Positions 56,986 through 64,000 of a stretch of DNA of 64,000 nucleotides are shown here, in pieces. A program made the translations under genes and the position numbers. The stretch is taken from the NCBI GenBank assembly GCA_019634915.1, contig JAHCAN010000001.1, positions 62,001-126,000 on the forward strand, read 5' to 3'. Source of the stretch: Steroidobacteraceae bacterium. Lineage in GTDB: Bacteria > Pseudomonadota > Gammaproteobacteria > Steroidobacterales > Steroidobacteraceae. How positions within the stretch are numbered: the first letter of the stretch is position 1; the number at the start of each line of letters is the position of its first letter. Under the pieces are notes generated by a model. That model saw nothing but the letters and a program-made list of their open reading frames with translations. It was not told where the DNA came from and searched no databases.

Positions 56986-58241
56986 TCTCCTCCGGTTCCG
57001 AATTCCGGCGGGGCTGGCGCGTACTCGCCGCCTCCTCGCTCGGTGTCGCCTTCGGCGCATCGCCGATCCCGTACAACTCGCTCGGGCCGTTCACGCTGCC
57101 GATCGCCGCAGAGTTCGGCTGGGGCCGCGGCGACGTGCAGCTCGCGATACTGTGGTACACGATCGCGGTCGTCTGCGTCGTGCCGATCGTCGGTGCGCTC
57201 GCGGACCGTTACGGCGTGCGGCGGCTCGCACTGCTGACGCTGGCGGCCTTCGGCCTCGGCTTCGCCGCGCTCGCGCTGGCGCCGGGCGTGCTCGTGCTGT
57301 TCTACGCGTTGTGGTTCATGGTCGGCTTCGTCGGCGGCGGCTCGACGCCGGTCACCTGGACCCGCGCGGTCAACGGCTGGTTCGTCACGAACCGCGGCCT
57401 CGCGCTCGCGATCACGCTGCTCGGCACCGGCATCACGGCCGCCTTCCTGCCGACACTGACGATCTGGCTGATCGAGCACTTCGGCTGGCGCCGGGCTTTC
57501 ATCGGCATCTCGCTGCTGCCGCTCGCGATCGCGCTGCCGATCGCGATCGCGTGGTTTCGCAACGCGCCGGACCCAAGTGCCGCCACGGCGCAGTCCGGCA
57601 GCGGCGCGGCGCGGGCACCGGCGCACGCGCACGAGCCCGGCGTCACGCTGCGCGAGGCGCTGCGCAACTACCGCTTCTGGGTGCTGATCGTGTCGATCCT
57701 GCTGGTCGCCACCGGCATCGGCGGCACGATCACCAACATGGTGCCGCTGCTGCAGGACCGCGGCTTCACCGCGATCGAAGCCGGCCAGACCGCCGGCGCG
57801 ATCGGCATCAGCATCATCTTCGGACGCGTGCTCGCGGGCTTCCTGATGGACCGTTTCTGGGCGCCGGGCGTCGTGTTCCCGATGCTGGTGCTGCCGGGCA
57901 TCGCCTGCCTGATCCTGATGAACCATGCGCTCGCGCACGGCGCGGCATTGTTCGCCGCGGTACTGGTCGGCTTCGCGTCGGGCGCCGAGACCGACCTCGT
58001 CGCCTATCTCAGCGCGCGCTATTTCGGCCTGAAGCACTATGGCCGCATCTACGGCGTGCAGTACGCCGTGTTTGGCTTCGCCTCCGGCATCGCGCCGGCG
58101 CTGTTCGGCAGTGTGTACGACCGCACCGGCAGCTACGACGCGATCCTGATCGCCGCGGCGATCGCGTTCGGGCTCGGCGCCCTGCTGCTGCTGACGATGG
58201 GACGTTATCCGGCGTTCGCGCCGGCGGCCGCTCCGACGTAG
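56982..58241 (+). CDS. MFS transporter
   Basis: A 419-residue, twelve-helix major facilitator: ADRYGVRRLALLTLAAFGLG is the family motif in loop 2-3, and a second half starts at YRFWVLIVSILLVATG. The layout resembles MFS carriers for monocarboxylates or oxalate/formate, but specificity cannot be read. The ATG overlaps the TMTC-like stop; its end overlaps the convergent SDR gene by 37 bases. Confidence 0.92.
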   Translation: MISSGSEFRRGWRVLAASSLGVAFGASPIPYNSLGPFTLPIAAEFGWGRGDVQLAILWYTIAVVCVVPIVGALADRYGVRRLALLTLAAFGLGFAALALAPGVLVLFYALWFMVGFVGGGSTPVTWTRAVNGWFVTNRGLALAITLLGTGITAAFLPTLTIWLIEHFGWRRAFIGISLLPLAIALPIAIAWFRNAPDPSAATAQSGSGAARAPAHAHEPGVTLREALRNYRFWVLIVSILLVATGIGGTITNMVPLLQDRGFTAIEAGQTAGAIGISIIFGRVLAGFLMDRFWAPGVVFPMLVLPGIACLILMNHALAHGAALFAAVLVGFASGAETDLVAYLSARYFGLKHYGRIYGVQYAVFGFASGIAPALFGSVYDRTGSYDAILIAAAIAFGLGALLLLTMGRYPAFAPAAAPT

Positions 58242-59248
58242 TCCCGCGTCAGCTCCGCCGATACGGCCCACAGCCGCGCCGCGAGCGCCTCGTCGCGCAT
58301 CGCCTCGCCCGGCACTTCCGGATTGCAGTTCGCGAAGTAGCAGCCGCTCACGCCGTCCACGCGCGGATTCGTCGCGACGTAGCACTGCGTCGCGGCGCCC
58401 GCCGCGATGCTCTTCATGAAGGTCCAGCCGATCAGCTTGCCGAGTATCTGCTTGCGGCGGCCGAAGTGGCGGCCGAGGTTGGTCCTGATGATGCCCGGAT
58501 GCACGGAGTTCGACGTCGCGGAGCTGCCGCGCAGCCGCCGCGCGAGCTCGAGCGAGAACAGGCCGTTCGCGAGCTTGCTCTGGCCGTAGGCGCGGTTCGG
58601 GTCGTATTCGCCGCGCTCGCCGGAGAGATCGTCGAACTCGATGCCCTCCGGCGGCGCCCAGATGTAGCCGCGGCTCGAAACGACGACGACCCGACCCTGC
58701 GGCGCGGCGAGCACGCGATCGAGCAGGCGGTTGACCAGGATGAAATGGCCGAGATGGTTGACGACGAAGTGCTTCTCGATTCCGTGGACCTGCTCGAGCG
58801 TCGGCAGCGCCATGATCCCGGCGTTGCAGACCAGCATGTCGAGACCGACGCCGAGCTCGCGCACCCGGTCGGCGCAGGCCGCCACCGAGTCGAAGTCGGC
58901 CAGCTCGAGCGCGAGCGGCGTCGCGCGATCACCCGCCGCCGCGCAGGCCGCGGCAGCCTTGTCGAGCGTGCGCGCGGTGCCGAGCACGTGCGCGCCCCGC
59001 AAGGTCAGCACGCGCAGCGTCTCGGCGCCGAGGCCCGAGTTGACGCCGGTCACGAGCGCGACCTTGCCCGACAGGTCGAGCCCCGCGGTGACCTCCTCGG
59101 CGGTCGAGTCCTTGCCGAACGGCCCGACCGGTACGCCCGCGGGGCGCGCCGGTCCGTCGCGGCCACCGAGCGAGCGCCGCGCGAGCAGCGCGCCGATGCC
59201 CGCCGCGGCCACCACGCCGCCGATTGCGAGTGCCTTGCGACGATTCAT
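58205..59248 (-). CDS. SDR-family oxidoreductase (retinol-dehydrogenase-like)
   Basis: A 347-residue short-chain dehydrogenase: GKVALVTGVNSGLGAETLRVL, NNAG as NAG in LVCNAGIMALP, Ser in VVVVSSRG, and YGQSKLANGLF (YxxxK). An N-terminal hydrophobic segment (residues 3-25) suggests a membrane anchor. It resembles WW-domain oxidoreductase/retinol dehydrogenase-like SDRs. Upstream gap to the PLD gene is only 21 bases, so they may be one transcript. Confidence 0.92.
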   Translation of the reverse strand: MNRRKALAIGGVVAAAGIGALLARRSLGGRDGPARPAGVPVGPFGKDSTAEEVTAGLDLSGKVALVTGVNSGLGAETLRVLTLRGAHVLGTARTLDKAAAACAAAGDRATPLALELADFDSVAACADRVRELGVGLDMLVCNAGIMALPTLEQVHGIEKHFVVNHLGHFILVNRLLDRVLAAPQGRVVVVSSRGYIWAPPEGIEFDDLSGERGEYDPNRAYGQSKLANGLFSLELARRLRGSSATSNSVHPGIIRTNLGRHFGRRKQILGKLIGWTFMKSIAAGAATQCYVATNPRVDGVSGCYFANCNPEVPGEAMRDEALAARLWAVSAELTRDYVGAAAGANAG

Positions 59249-59269
59249 GCCTTGCCCTCCTGGATCTGG

Positions 59270-60838
59270 CTAAATCTGACTTTCCAGGAAAGGCAGGAAG
59301 CCTGCACACCAGACCGCGAAGCGCTTCCACCAGGTGGTATCGGGCTCGCGCGTGTAACGCACGTCGCCGCCGAGATCCTCGCTCGTCCAGACAAGCGCGT
59401 CGGAGGCCCCTTCCGGGCCGTCGCGCAACGTGACGTCGTAGCTCAGCGTCTTCGCGGACGCGAGACGGAAGAGCCGCGCGACCCGCGCCGCGAGCTGCGG
59501 GCTGTCGATCAGCATGCCGATCTCGGTGTTGCGCTCGATCGAGCGCGGGTCGAGATTGATCGAACCGACGAACAGCGTGCGCTGGTCGATCACGAAATAC
59601 TTGGCGTGCAGGCTCACGAACTCGGAGCCGAACAGGCGCCGGTCGCGGCGCCGCGCGGTCAGTCCGCTGGTGACACGCAGCTCGTGCAGGTGCACGCCGC
59701 CGCGCAGCAGCGCCGCGCGATAGCGCGCATAGCCGCTGTGCACGATGCTGACGTCGTTCGCGGCGAGCGAATTGGTCAGCACCGAGACGTCGACGCCGTC
59801 GGCCGCGAGCGCCGTCAGCGCCTCGACGCCGCGCTTGCCCGGCACGAAATACGGCGAGCTGATCAGCAGCTGGCGCTCGGCGTCCCCGGCATGCTGCTGC
59901 AGGCGTTCGATCAGGAACGAATCGCGATCCGCATCGGTCGCCTCGACCTTCGACGGATCGTCGGCCAGCACGGTCGCCGCGCCGAACTCGAGGTCGACCG
60001 CGGCCGAGGCAAACTCCGCGGCGATCGGCGACTTCTCGAGCGCGTGCACGTACGCGGAGTCCGCGAGCCGCTCGCGATGCGCGACGAGCGTCGCGCGCAC
60101 CGCCTCGATGTCGTCGGCGGTCGGCGCATGGTCGAGCAGGCCGGCCGCGGGCACCGCCCATTTACTGTTCCAGTAGCGGTCGAAGGAATCACTGGCCGCG
60201 ACCGCCGCCGGGCCGACCGCGAGCACGTCGAGGTCGCGGAAGTTCATCTGCGTCTTGAGATCGAAGTACTCGTCGCCGATGTTGCGCCCGCCGATGATCA
60301 CCGCGTAGCCATCGGCGGCGAACAGCTTGTTGTGCATGCGATGGTTCAGGCGACCGGCGTTCAGCACGAAGTCGAAGGCGCGCGCCAGCGGCCCGCTGCG
60401 GCGGGTCCACGGATTGAACAGGCGCACCTCGATGTGCGGGTGCGAATCGAGGATCGCGATCGCCCGGTCGGCCGACGCCGCATAGATGTCGTCGAGCAGT
60501 ATCCTGACGCGCACGCCGCGATCGGCGGCCGCCAGCAGCTCGCCGACCAGCAGCCGGCCGGTGTCGTCGGCGTTGATCATGTAGTACTGCAGGTCGAGCG
60601 AGCGCGCCGCGGTGCGCGCGAGCCAGGCGCGGGCGACGAACGCATCGACGCCGTCGGCGAGCAGGCGGAAGCCCGACTCGCCGTCCGGCGCGGACGCCGC
60701 CGGGCGGAACAGCTGGTGCACGGCGGTCGGACTCGAGTCGGGCATGGCCACGGATGCCTCGCGGGGATGGTCCAGATCGAGCGTCTGGCAGGCGGCAAGC
60801 AGCGGCAGGACGAGCCAGGCGCAATACCTCACCGACAT
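59270..60838 (-). CDS. phospholipase D family lipoprotein
   Basis: A 522-residue PLD-superfamily protein. A lipobox LLAAC at residues about 13-17 gives a lipidated N-terminus. HKD motifs: HRMHNKLFAADGYAVIIGGRNIGDEY and SLHAKYFVIDQRTLFVGSINLDPRS. The arrangement (two HKD regions) resembles cardiolipin-synthase-like PLD proteins; the exact substrate is unknown. The start is the ATG at 60838; the frame is open upstream into the divergent kinase gene. Confidence 0.9.
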   Translation of the reverse strand: MSVRYCAWLVLPLLAACQTLDLDHPREASVAMPDSSPTAVHQLFRPAASAPDGESGFRLLADGVDAFVARAWLARTAARSLDLQYYMINADDTGRLLVGELLAAADRGVRVRILLDDIYAASADRAIAILDSHPHIEVRLFNPWTRRSGPLARAFDFVLNAGRLNHRMHNKLFAADGYAVIIGGRNIGDEYFDLKTQMNFRDLDVLAVGPAAVAASDSFDRYWNSKWAVPAAGLLDHAPTADDIEAVRATLVAHRERLADSAYVHALEKSPIAAEFASAAVDLEFGAATVLADDPSKVEATDADRDSFLIERLQQHAGDAERQLLISSPYFVPGKRGVEALTALAADGVDVSVLTNSLAANDVSIVHSGYARYRAALLRGGVHLHELRVTSGLTARRRDRRLFGSEFVSLHAKYFVIDQRTLFVGSINLDPRSIERNTEIGMLIDSPQLAARVARLFRLASAKTLSYDVTLRDGPEGASDALVWTSEDLGGDVRYTREPDTTWWKRFAVWCAGFLPFLESQI

Positions 60839-60897
60839 GTTGCCCTCCACGCTCGTGGGCGGACACACTAGCGTATCGCGATCGAGGCTGTCATCAC

Positions 60898-62022
60898 TTG
60901 AGCACCCAGACACCCGGCGACGCGCAGGACCTGCTGCGCGAGGCGCAGGAAATCGCCCAGCTCGGCAACACCGAGTTCTTCGTGCCCGACAACGGCGTGA
61001 ACTACTGGTCGCCGCAGGTGTACCGGATACTCGGTATCGATCCGTCCGTGCCGCCGTCGCATTTTCGCGTGTTCGAGGGCGTGCACCCCGAGGACCGGGA
61101 CCGCTGCCTGCTCGCGTGGTCGCGCGCGATCCGCGGCACCGGCCGGCTCGAACTGAGCTACCGTTTCGTGCGCGGCGACGGCACGGTGCGCCATATCGAG
61201 GCACGCTACCGGCTCTCGCGTGCCCCCGGCAACAGCCTGCGCGCGGTCGGCACGCTGCACGACGTCACCGAGCGCAAGACCGCCGAGGAAGCCGCGCGGC
61301 GCGCGCAGTCGCGCCTCGCCGACGTCGGCCGTCTCGCGACGCTCGGCGAGATCGCAACCGGGATTTCGCACGAGCTGAACCAGCCGCTCGCGGCGATCGC
61401 GAACTACGCGCGGGCCTGCGAGCGGCTGCTCGATGCACCGCGCCCGGACGTGCCCGAGATCAAGAACGCGCTCGCCGACATCGCCGCGCAGGCGATCCGC
61501 GCCGGCGAGATCATCCATCGGCTGCGCGGCATGGTGCGTCACCGCGAGATGCACCGCACGGTCGTCGCGGCCAACGACCTGGTGCGCGACGTGATGACGC
61601 TGCTCGAGATGGATGCCCGCGCCTCGCGTAGCGCGCTGCGCCTCGAACTCGCGCCGGACCTGCCGCTCGTGCTGGTCGACGGCGTACAGATCCAGCAGGT
61701 GATCGTCAACCTCGTGCACAATGCGGCCGAAGCGCTCATGTCGACGGGCGCCACAGGAGGAGAAATCGTGATCCGCACCGCCCGCACCCCCGGCGGCCAC
61801 GTCGAGGTGAGCGTCACCGACAACGGCCCCGGACTCGAACCGGGCGCCGCGGCGCGCGTGTTCGAGCCGTTCTTCACGACCAAGGAGGAAGGCACCGGGC
61901 TCGGCCTCGCGATCAGTCGCTCGATCCTCGAGGGACACCGCAGCCAGCTCGCCCACGAGCCAGCCACGCCGCAGGGCGCGCGCTTCCTGTTCACGCTGCC
62001 CGCCGCCCCGGAGCTGTCATGA
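60898..62022 (+). CDS. PAS-domain sensor histidine kinase (FixL/StyS-like, soluble)
   Basis: A soluble two-component kinase of 374 residues from a TTG start at 60898; no earlier ATG or GTG is suitable. PAS domain (about residues 15-125) has WSPQVYRILGIDPS and FRVFEGVHPEDR, followed by HisKA ATLGEIATGISHELNQPL with His158 and HATPase VIVNLVHNAAEAL ... GTGLGLAISRSI. It has no membrane helix. The response regulator starts before its stop. Confidence 0.9.
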   Translation: MSTQTPGDAQDLLREAQEIAQLGNTEFFVPDNGVNYWSPQVYRILGIDPSVPPSHFRVFEGVHPEDRDRCLLAWSRAIRGTGRLELSYRFVRGDGTVRHIEARYRLSRAPGNSLRAVGTLHDVTERKTAEEAARRAQSRLADVGRLATLGEIATGISHELNQPLAAIANYARACERLLDAPRPDVPEIKNALADIAAQAIRAGEIIHRLRGMVRHREMHRTVVAANDLVRDVMTLLEMDARASRSALRLELAPDLPLVLVDGVQIQQVIVNLVHNAAEALMSTGATGGEIVIRTARTPGGHVEVSVTDNGPGLEPGAAARVFEPFFTTKEEGTGLGLAISRSILEGHRSQLAHEPATPQGARFLFTLPAAPELS

Positions 62023-62639
62023 AGAACGGTACGCCGACCGTATTCGTCATCGACGACGACGATGCCGTGCGCAGCTCGCTGCGCCTGCTGTTCAAGTCCT
62101 GGGGCCTCGACGCGGTGCTCGCGGCGTCCGCCGACGAGTTCCTCGCCGGCTACGACGTCGAGCATCCCGGCTGCGTCGTGCTCGACGTGCGCATGCCGGG
62201 CATGAGCGGGCTCGAGCTGCAGCAGCGCCTGAACACGCTCGGCGCGACGATCCCGATCATCTTCATCACCGGCCATGGCGACGTGCCGATGGCCGTCGAG
62301 GCGATGCAGGCCGGCGCGTTCGACTTCCTGCAGAAGCCGTTCCGCGATGACGACCTGCTCGAGCGCGTGCGTCGCGCGCTCGAGCACGACGCCGCGCAGC
62401 GCGCCCGGCTCGAAGCGCGCCAGGGCACGCGCGGGCGCCTCGCGACGCTGACGCCGCGCGAGCGCGACGTGCTCGACCTGGTCGTCGTCGGCAAGGCGAA
62501 CAAGGTGATCGCCGCCGACCTCGGCCTGAGCCAGCGCACCGTCGAGATCCACCGCGCGCGCGTGATGGAGAAGATGGACGCCGCGTCGCTCGCGCAGCTG
62601 GTGCGCATGGTGCTCGACCTCGAGCGGCCGGACGGCTGA
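62019..62639 (+). CDS. FixJ/NarL-type response regulator
   Basis: A 206-residue response regulator: phosphoacceptor D56 (VVLDVRMPG), Lys106 in LQKPF, and a C-terminal LuxR-type HTH (LTPRERDVLDLVVVGKANKVIAADLGLSQRTVEIHRARVMEKM). The sequence is closest to FixJ/TtrR/StyR regulators. ATG overlaps the kinase stop (ATGA), so the pair are co-translated. Target genes are unknown. Confidence 0.94.
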   Translation: MKNGTPTVFVIDDDDAVRSSLRLLFKSWGLDAVLAASADEFLAGYDVEHPGCVVLDVRMPGMSGLELQQRLNTLGATIPIIFITGHGDVPMAVEAMQAGAFDFLQKPFRDDDLLERVRRALEHDAAQRARLEARQGTRGRLATLTPRERDVLDLVVVGKANKVIAADLGLSQRTVEIHRARVMEKMDAASLAQLVRMVLDLERPDG

Positions 62640-62647
62640 CCGGGCCA

Positions 62648-62677
62648 CCGCCGCCGCGCGCTACTACGCGGCGGCGG
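62648..62677. terminator. bidirectional GC-rich hairpin
   Basis: CCGCCGCCGCG (62648-62658) and CGCGGCGGCGG (62667-62677) form an eleven-base-pair perfect stem with an eight-base loop, filling the 39-base gap between the convergent response-regulator and ppc genes. No T-run; a bidirectional terminator is likely. Confidence 0.6.
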
Positions 62678-62678
62678 C

Positions 62679-64000
62679 TCAGCCGGTGCTCTGCAGGCCC
62701 TGCGCGATGCCGCTGATGCTCGCGAGCAGCGCCTCGAACAGGTCGCGGTCCTCGCGGCCGGTGGCGCGCCAGCGCTGCAGAAGGTCGATCTGCATCAGGT
62801 TCATCGGGTCGACATAAGGGTTACGCAGCTCGATCGAGCGCTGCAGCGTCGGGTCGCCGTCGAGCAGCGCGCCGCTCCCCCTGATCGTCAGCACGGCCTG
62901 CACGGCGCGCGCGTATTCTTCGCGGATCGCGCCACACCACGGCTCGCCGTGATCGGGAGCCAGCGCGTCGTAGGCGTGCGCGATGTCGAGATCGGCGCGC
63001 GCGAGCATCGTCTCGACGTCGTCGACCAGATTGCCGAGGAACGGCCACTGCGCGCAGGCGTCGCGCACGAAGCCTGCGCCATGGGCCGCGAGCAGCGCCT
63101 CGAAACCCGCGCCCGCGCCGTACCAGCCCGGCAGCATGCAGCGCGTCTGCGTCCACGCGAACACCCACGGCACGGCACGCAGCGCCGCGATCGTGCGCTG
63201 CTCGTCACGCCACGCGGGCCGCGAACCGATCTGCATGCGCTCGATCGCGTCGATCGGCGTTGCCGCGCGGAAGTATTCGAAGAAGCCCGGCTGCCCGCAG
63301 ACGAGCTCGCGATAGCGGGCGCTGCTCGCGGCCGCCATCCGTTCGGCGCCCGCGAGCAGCGTCCCGTCGACCGGCGCCGCCGTGCCGCGCCGGGCCGCGG
63401 CCGTGCGCAGCGCGAGCGCGTTGAACGCACGCTCGAGCGTGCGCAGCGCGATCGGCCGCAGGCCGTAGTTCTGGCTGATGACCTCGCCCTGCTCGGTCAG
63501 GCGCAGCACGCCGTTCATCGTCTCCGGCGGCGCGGCCCGCACGAGCGCATCGATGCGCCCGCCGCCGCGCGCGACGCTGCCGCCGCGGCCGTGGAAGATC
63601 ACGTGCCGCTCATTGGCGCCCGCGAGCGTCGCGGCGAGGCCCTGTTCCGCCCGGTACACCGCGACGCGCGACGCGCAGATGCCGCCCTCCTTGTTGGTGT
63701 CGGAATAGCCGACCATCACGCACTGGCGGCGGCCGCGCGCCTCGAGGTGGCGGCGATAGAGCGGATCGTCGAGCAGCCGGCGCATCGTGCCGGCGCAGCC
63801 CGCCAGCGACTCAAGGCTCTCGAACAGCGGGCACAGGTCGAGCGCGACTTCGCCGCTGACCTTGTCGTAGGCTTCGGCCCAGCGTGCGATCAGCAGCGGC
63901 GCGAGCACGTCGTCCGCCCCCTGCGTGGCGCTGACGATGTAGCAGCCGACCGCGTCGCGGCCGTAGCGATGCCGGGCCTGCACGATCGCCTCGAACACGG
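62679..64000 (-). CDS. ppc: phosphoenolpyruvate carboxylase, C-terminal half (partial)
   Basis: The last 440 residues of PEP carboxylase, which adds bicarbonate to PEP to form oxaloacetate. Visible are VMVGYSDTNKEGG, the HGRGGSVARGGG loop with catalytic His and Arg, QGEVISQNYG, WVFAWTQTRCMLPGWYG and the C-terminal SISGIAQGLQSTG (usually NTG). The reading frame is open to the right edge of the window, so the start is outside. Confidence 0.97.
   Translation of the reverse strand, partial: VFEAIVQARHRYGRDAVGCYIVSATQGADDVLAPLLIARWAEAYDKVSGEVALDLCPLFESLESLAGCAGTMRRLLDDPLYRRHLEARGRRQCVMVGYSDTNKEGGICASRVAVYRAEQGLAATLAGANERHVIFHGRGGSVARGGGRIDALVRAAPPETMNGVLRLTEQGEVISQNYGLRPIALRTLERAFNALALRTAAARRGTAAPVDGTLLAGAERMAAASSARYRELVCGQPGFFEYFRAATPIDAIERMQIGSRPAWRDEQRTIAALRAVPWVFAWTQTRCMLPGWYGAGAGFEALLAAHGAGFVRDACAQWPFLGNLVDDVETMLARADLDIAHAYDALAPDHGEPWCGAIREEYARAVQAVLTIRGSGALLDGDPTLQRSIELRNPYVDPMNLMQIDLLQRWRATGREDRDLFEALLASISGIAQGLQSTG

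Overview
The window is GC-rich chromosomal DNA packed with genes in short, overlapping operons. Gene content (cbb3 oxidase, complete Mnh/Mrp antiporter, NhaR, FghA/AdhC, PiuC, TonB-dependent receptor, NnrS) points to an aerobic to microaerophilic, Gram-negative proteobacterium, most likely a high-GC gammaproteobacterium of the Xanthomonadales/Nevskiales/Steroidobacterales type. That placement is inference from protein flavour only. No rRNA, tRNA, CRISPR array, phage or insertion sequence was recognised, and no gene-free stretch exceeds 300 bases.

Layout. 1-5.9 kb: the end of a cbb3-type oxidase operon (ccoN end, ccoO, ccoQ, ccoP, ccoH-like, ccoI, ccoS and a UreH/TauE-like membrane protein); ccoG is missing from its usual place. 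6-11.4 kb: cyclopropane-fatty-acid synthase, AidB-like acyl-CoA dehydrogenase, a DUF1579 protein, a YeiH exporter, a DUF6356 protein and an Lrp regulator. 11.4-17.4 kb: the Mnh/Mrp Na+/H+ antiporter operon with fused MnhAB. 17.5-24.3 kb: one unbroken minus-strand run of alanine dehydrogenase, universal stress protein, superoxide dismutase, aconitase, DUF488 protein and AlkA-like glycosylase; an Lrp regulator diverges from ald over a perfect palindrome. 24.8-28.2 kb: Rnk, NhaR, NnrS and a 2OG-Fe oxygenase. 28.2-30.9 kb: an accessory-looking patch with an orphan small protein, a secreted HExxH protein and a DUF4143 ATPase behind an AT-rich stretch. 30.9-38.8 kb: TSUP permease, aldo/keto reductase, GST, RhlE, Dps, glutathione-dependent formaldehyde oxidation (FghA, AdhC), RRM protein and FolE. 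38.9-49.6 kb: a PLP lyase, then an iron-linked block (TonB, PiuC, MacAB-TolC type efflux, catecholate-type receptor, ZIP transporter) with Fur-like boxes and a perfect FNR/Anr box. 49.6-64 kb: LAL regulator, deoxyinosine glycosylase, NTF2-like protein, cytochrome c, DUF3617, D-Ala-D-Ala carboxypeptidase, TMTC-like membrane protein, MFS, SDR, phospholipase D lipoprotein, FixL/FixJ-like pair and the end of PEP carboxylase.

Main points for a second look: the FNR box next to a Fur box between the receptor and the ZIP gene; the 9-bp-arm palindrome between ald and its lrp; an abrupt codon-usage switch inside folE; a superoxide dismutase with several replaced second-sphere residues, co-transcribed with aconitase; a Dps lacking one usual ferroxidase acid; and two genes whose best start is CTG. 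I did not find a clearly new multi-gene system.
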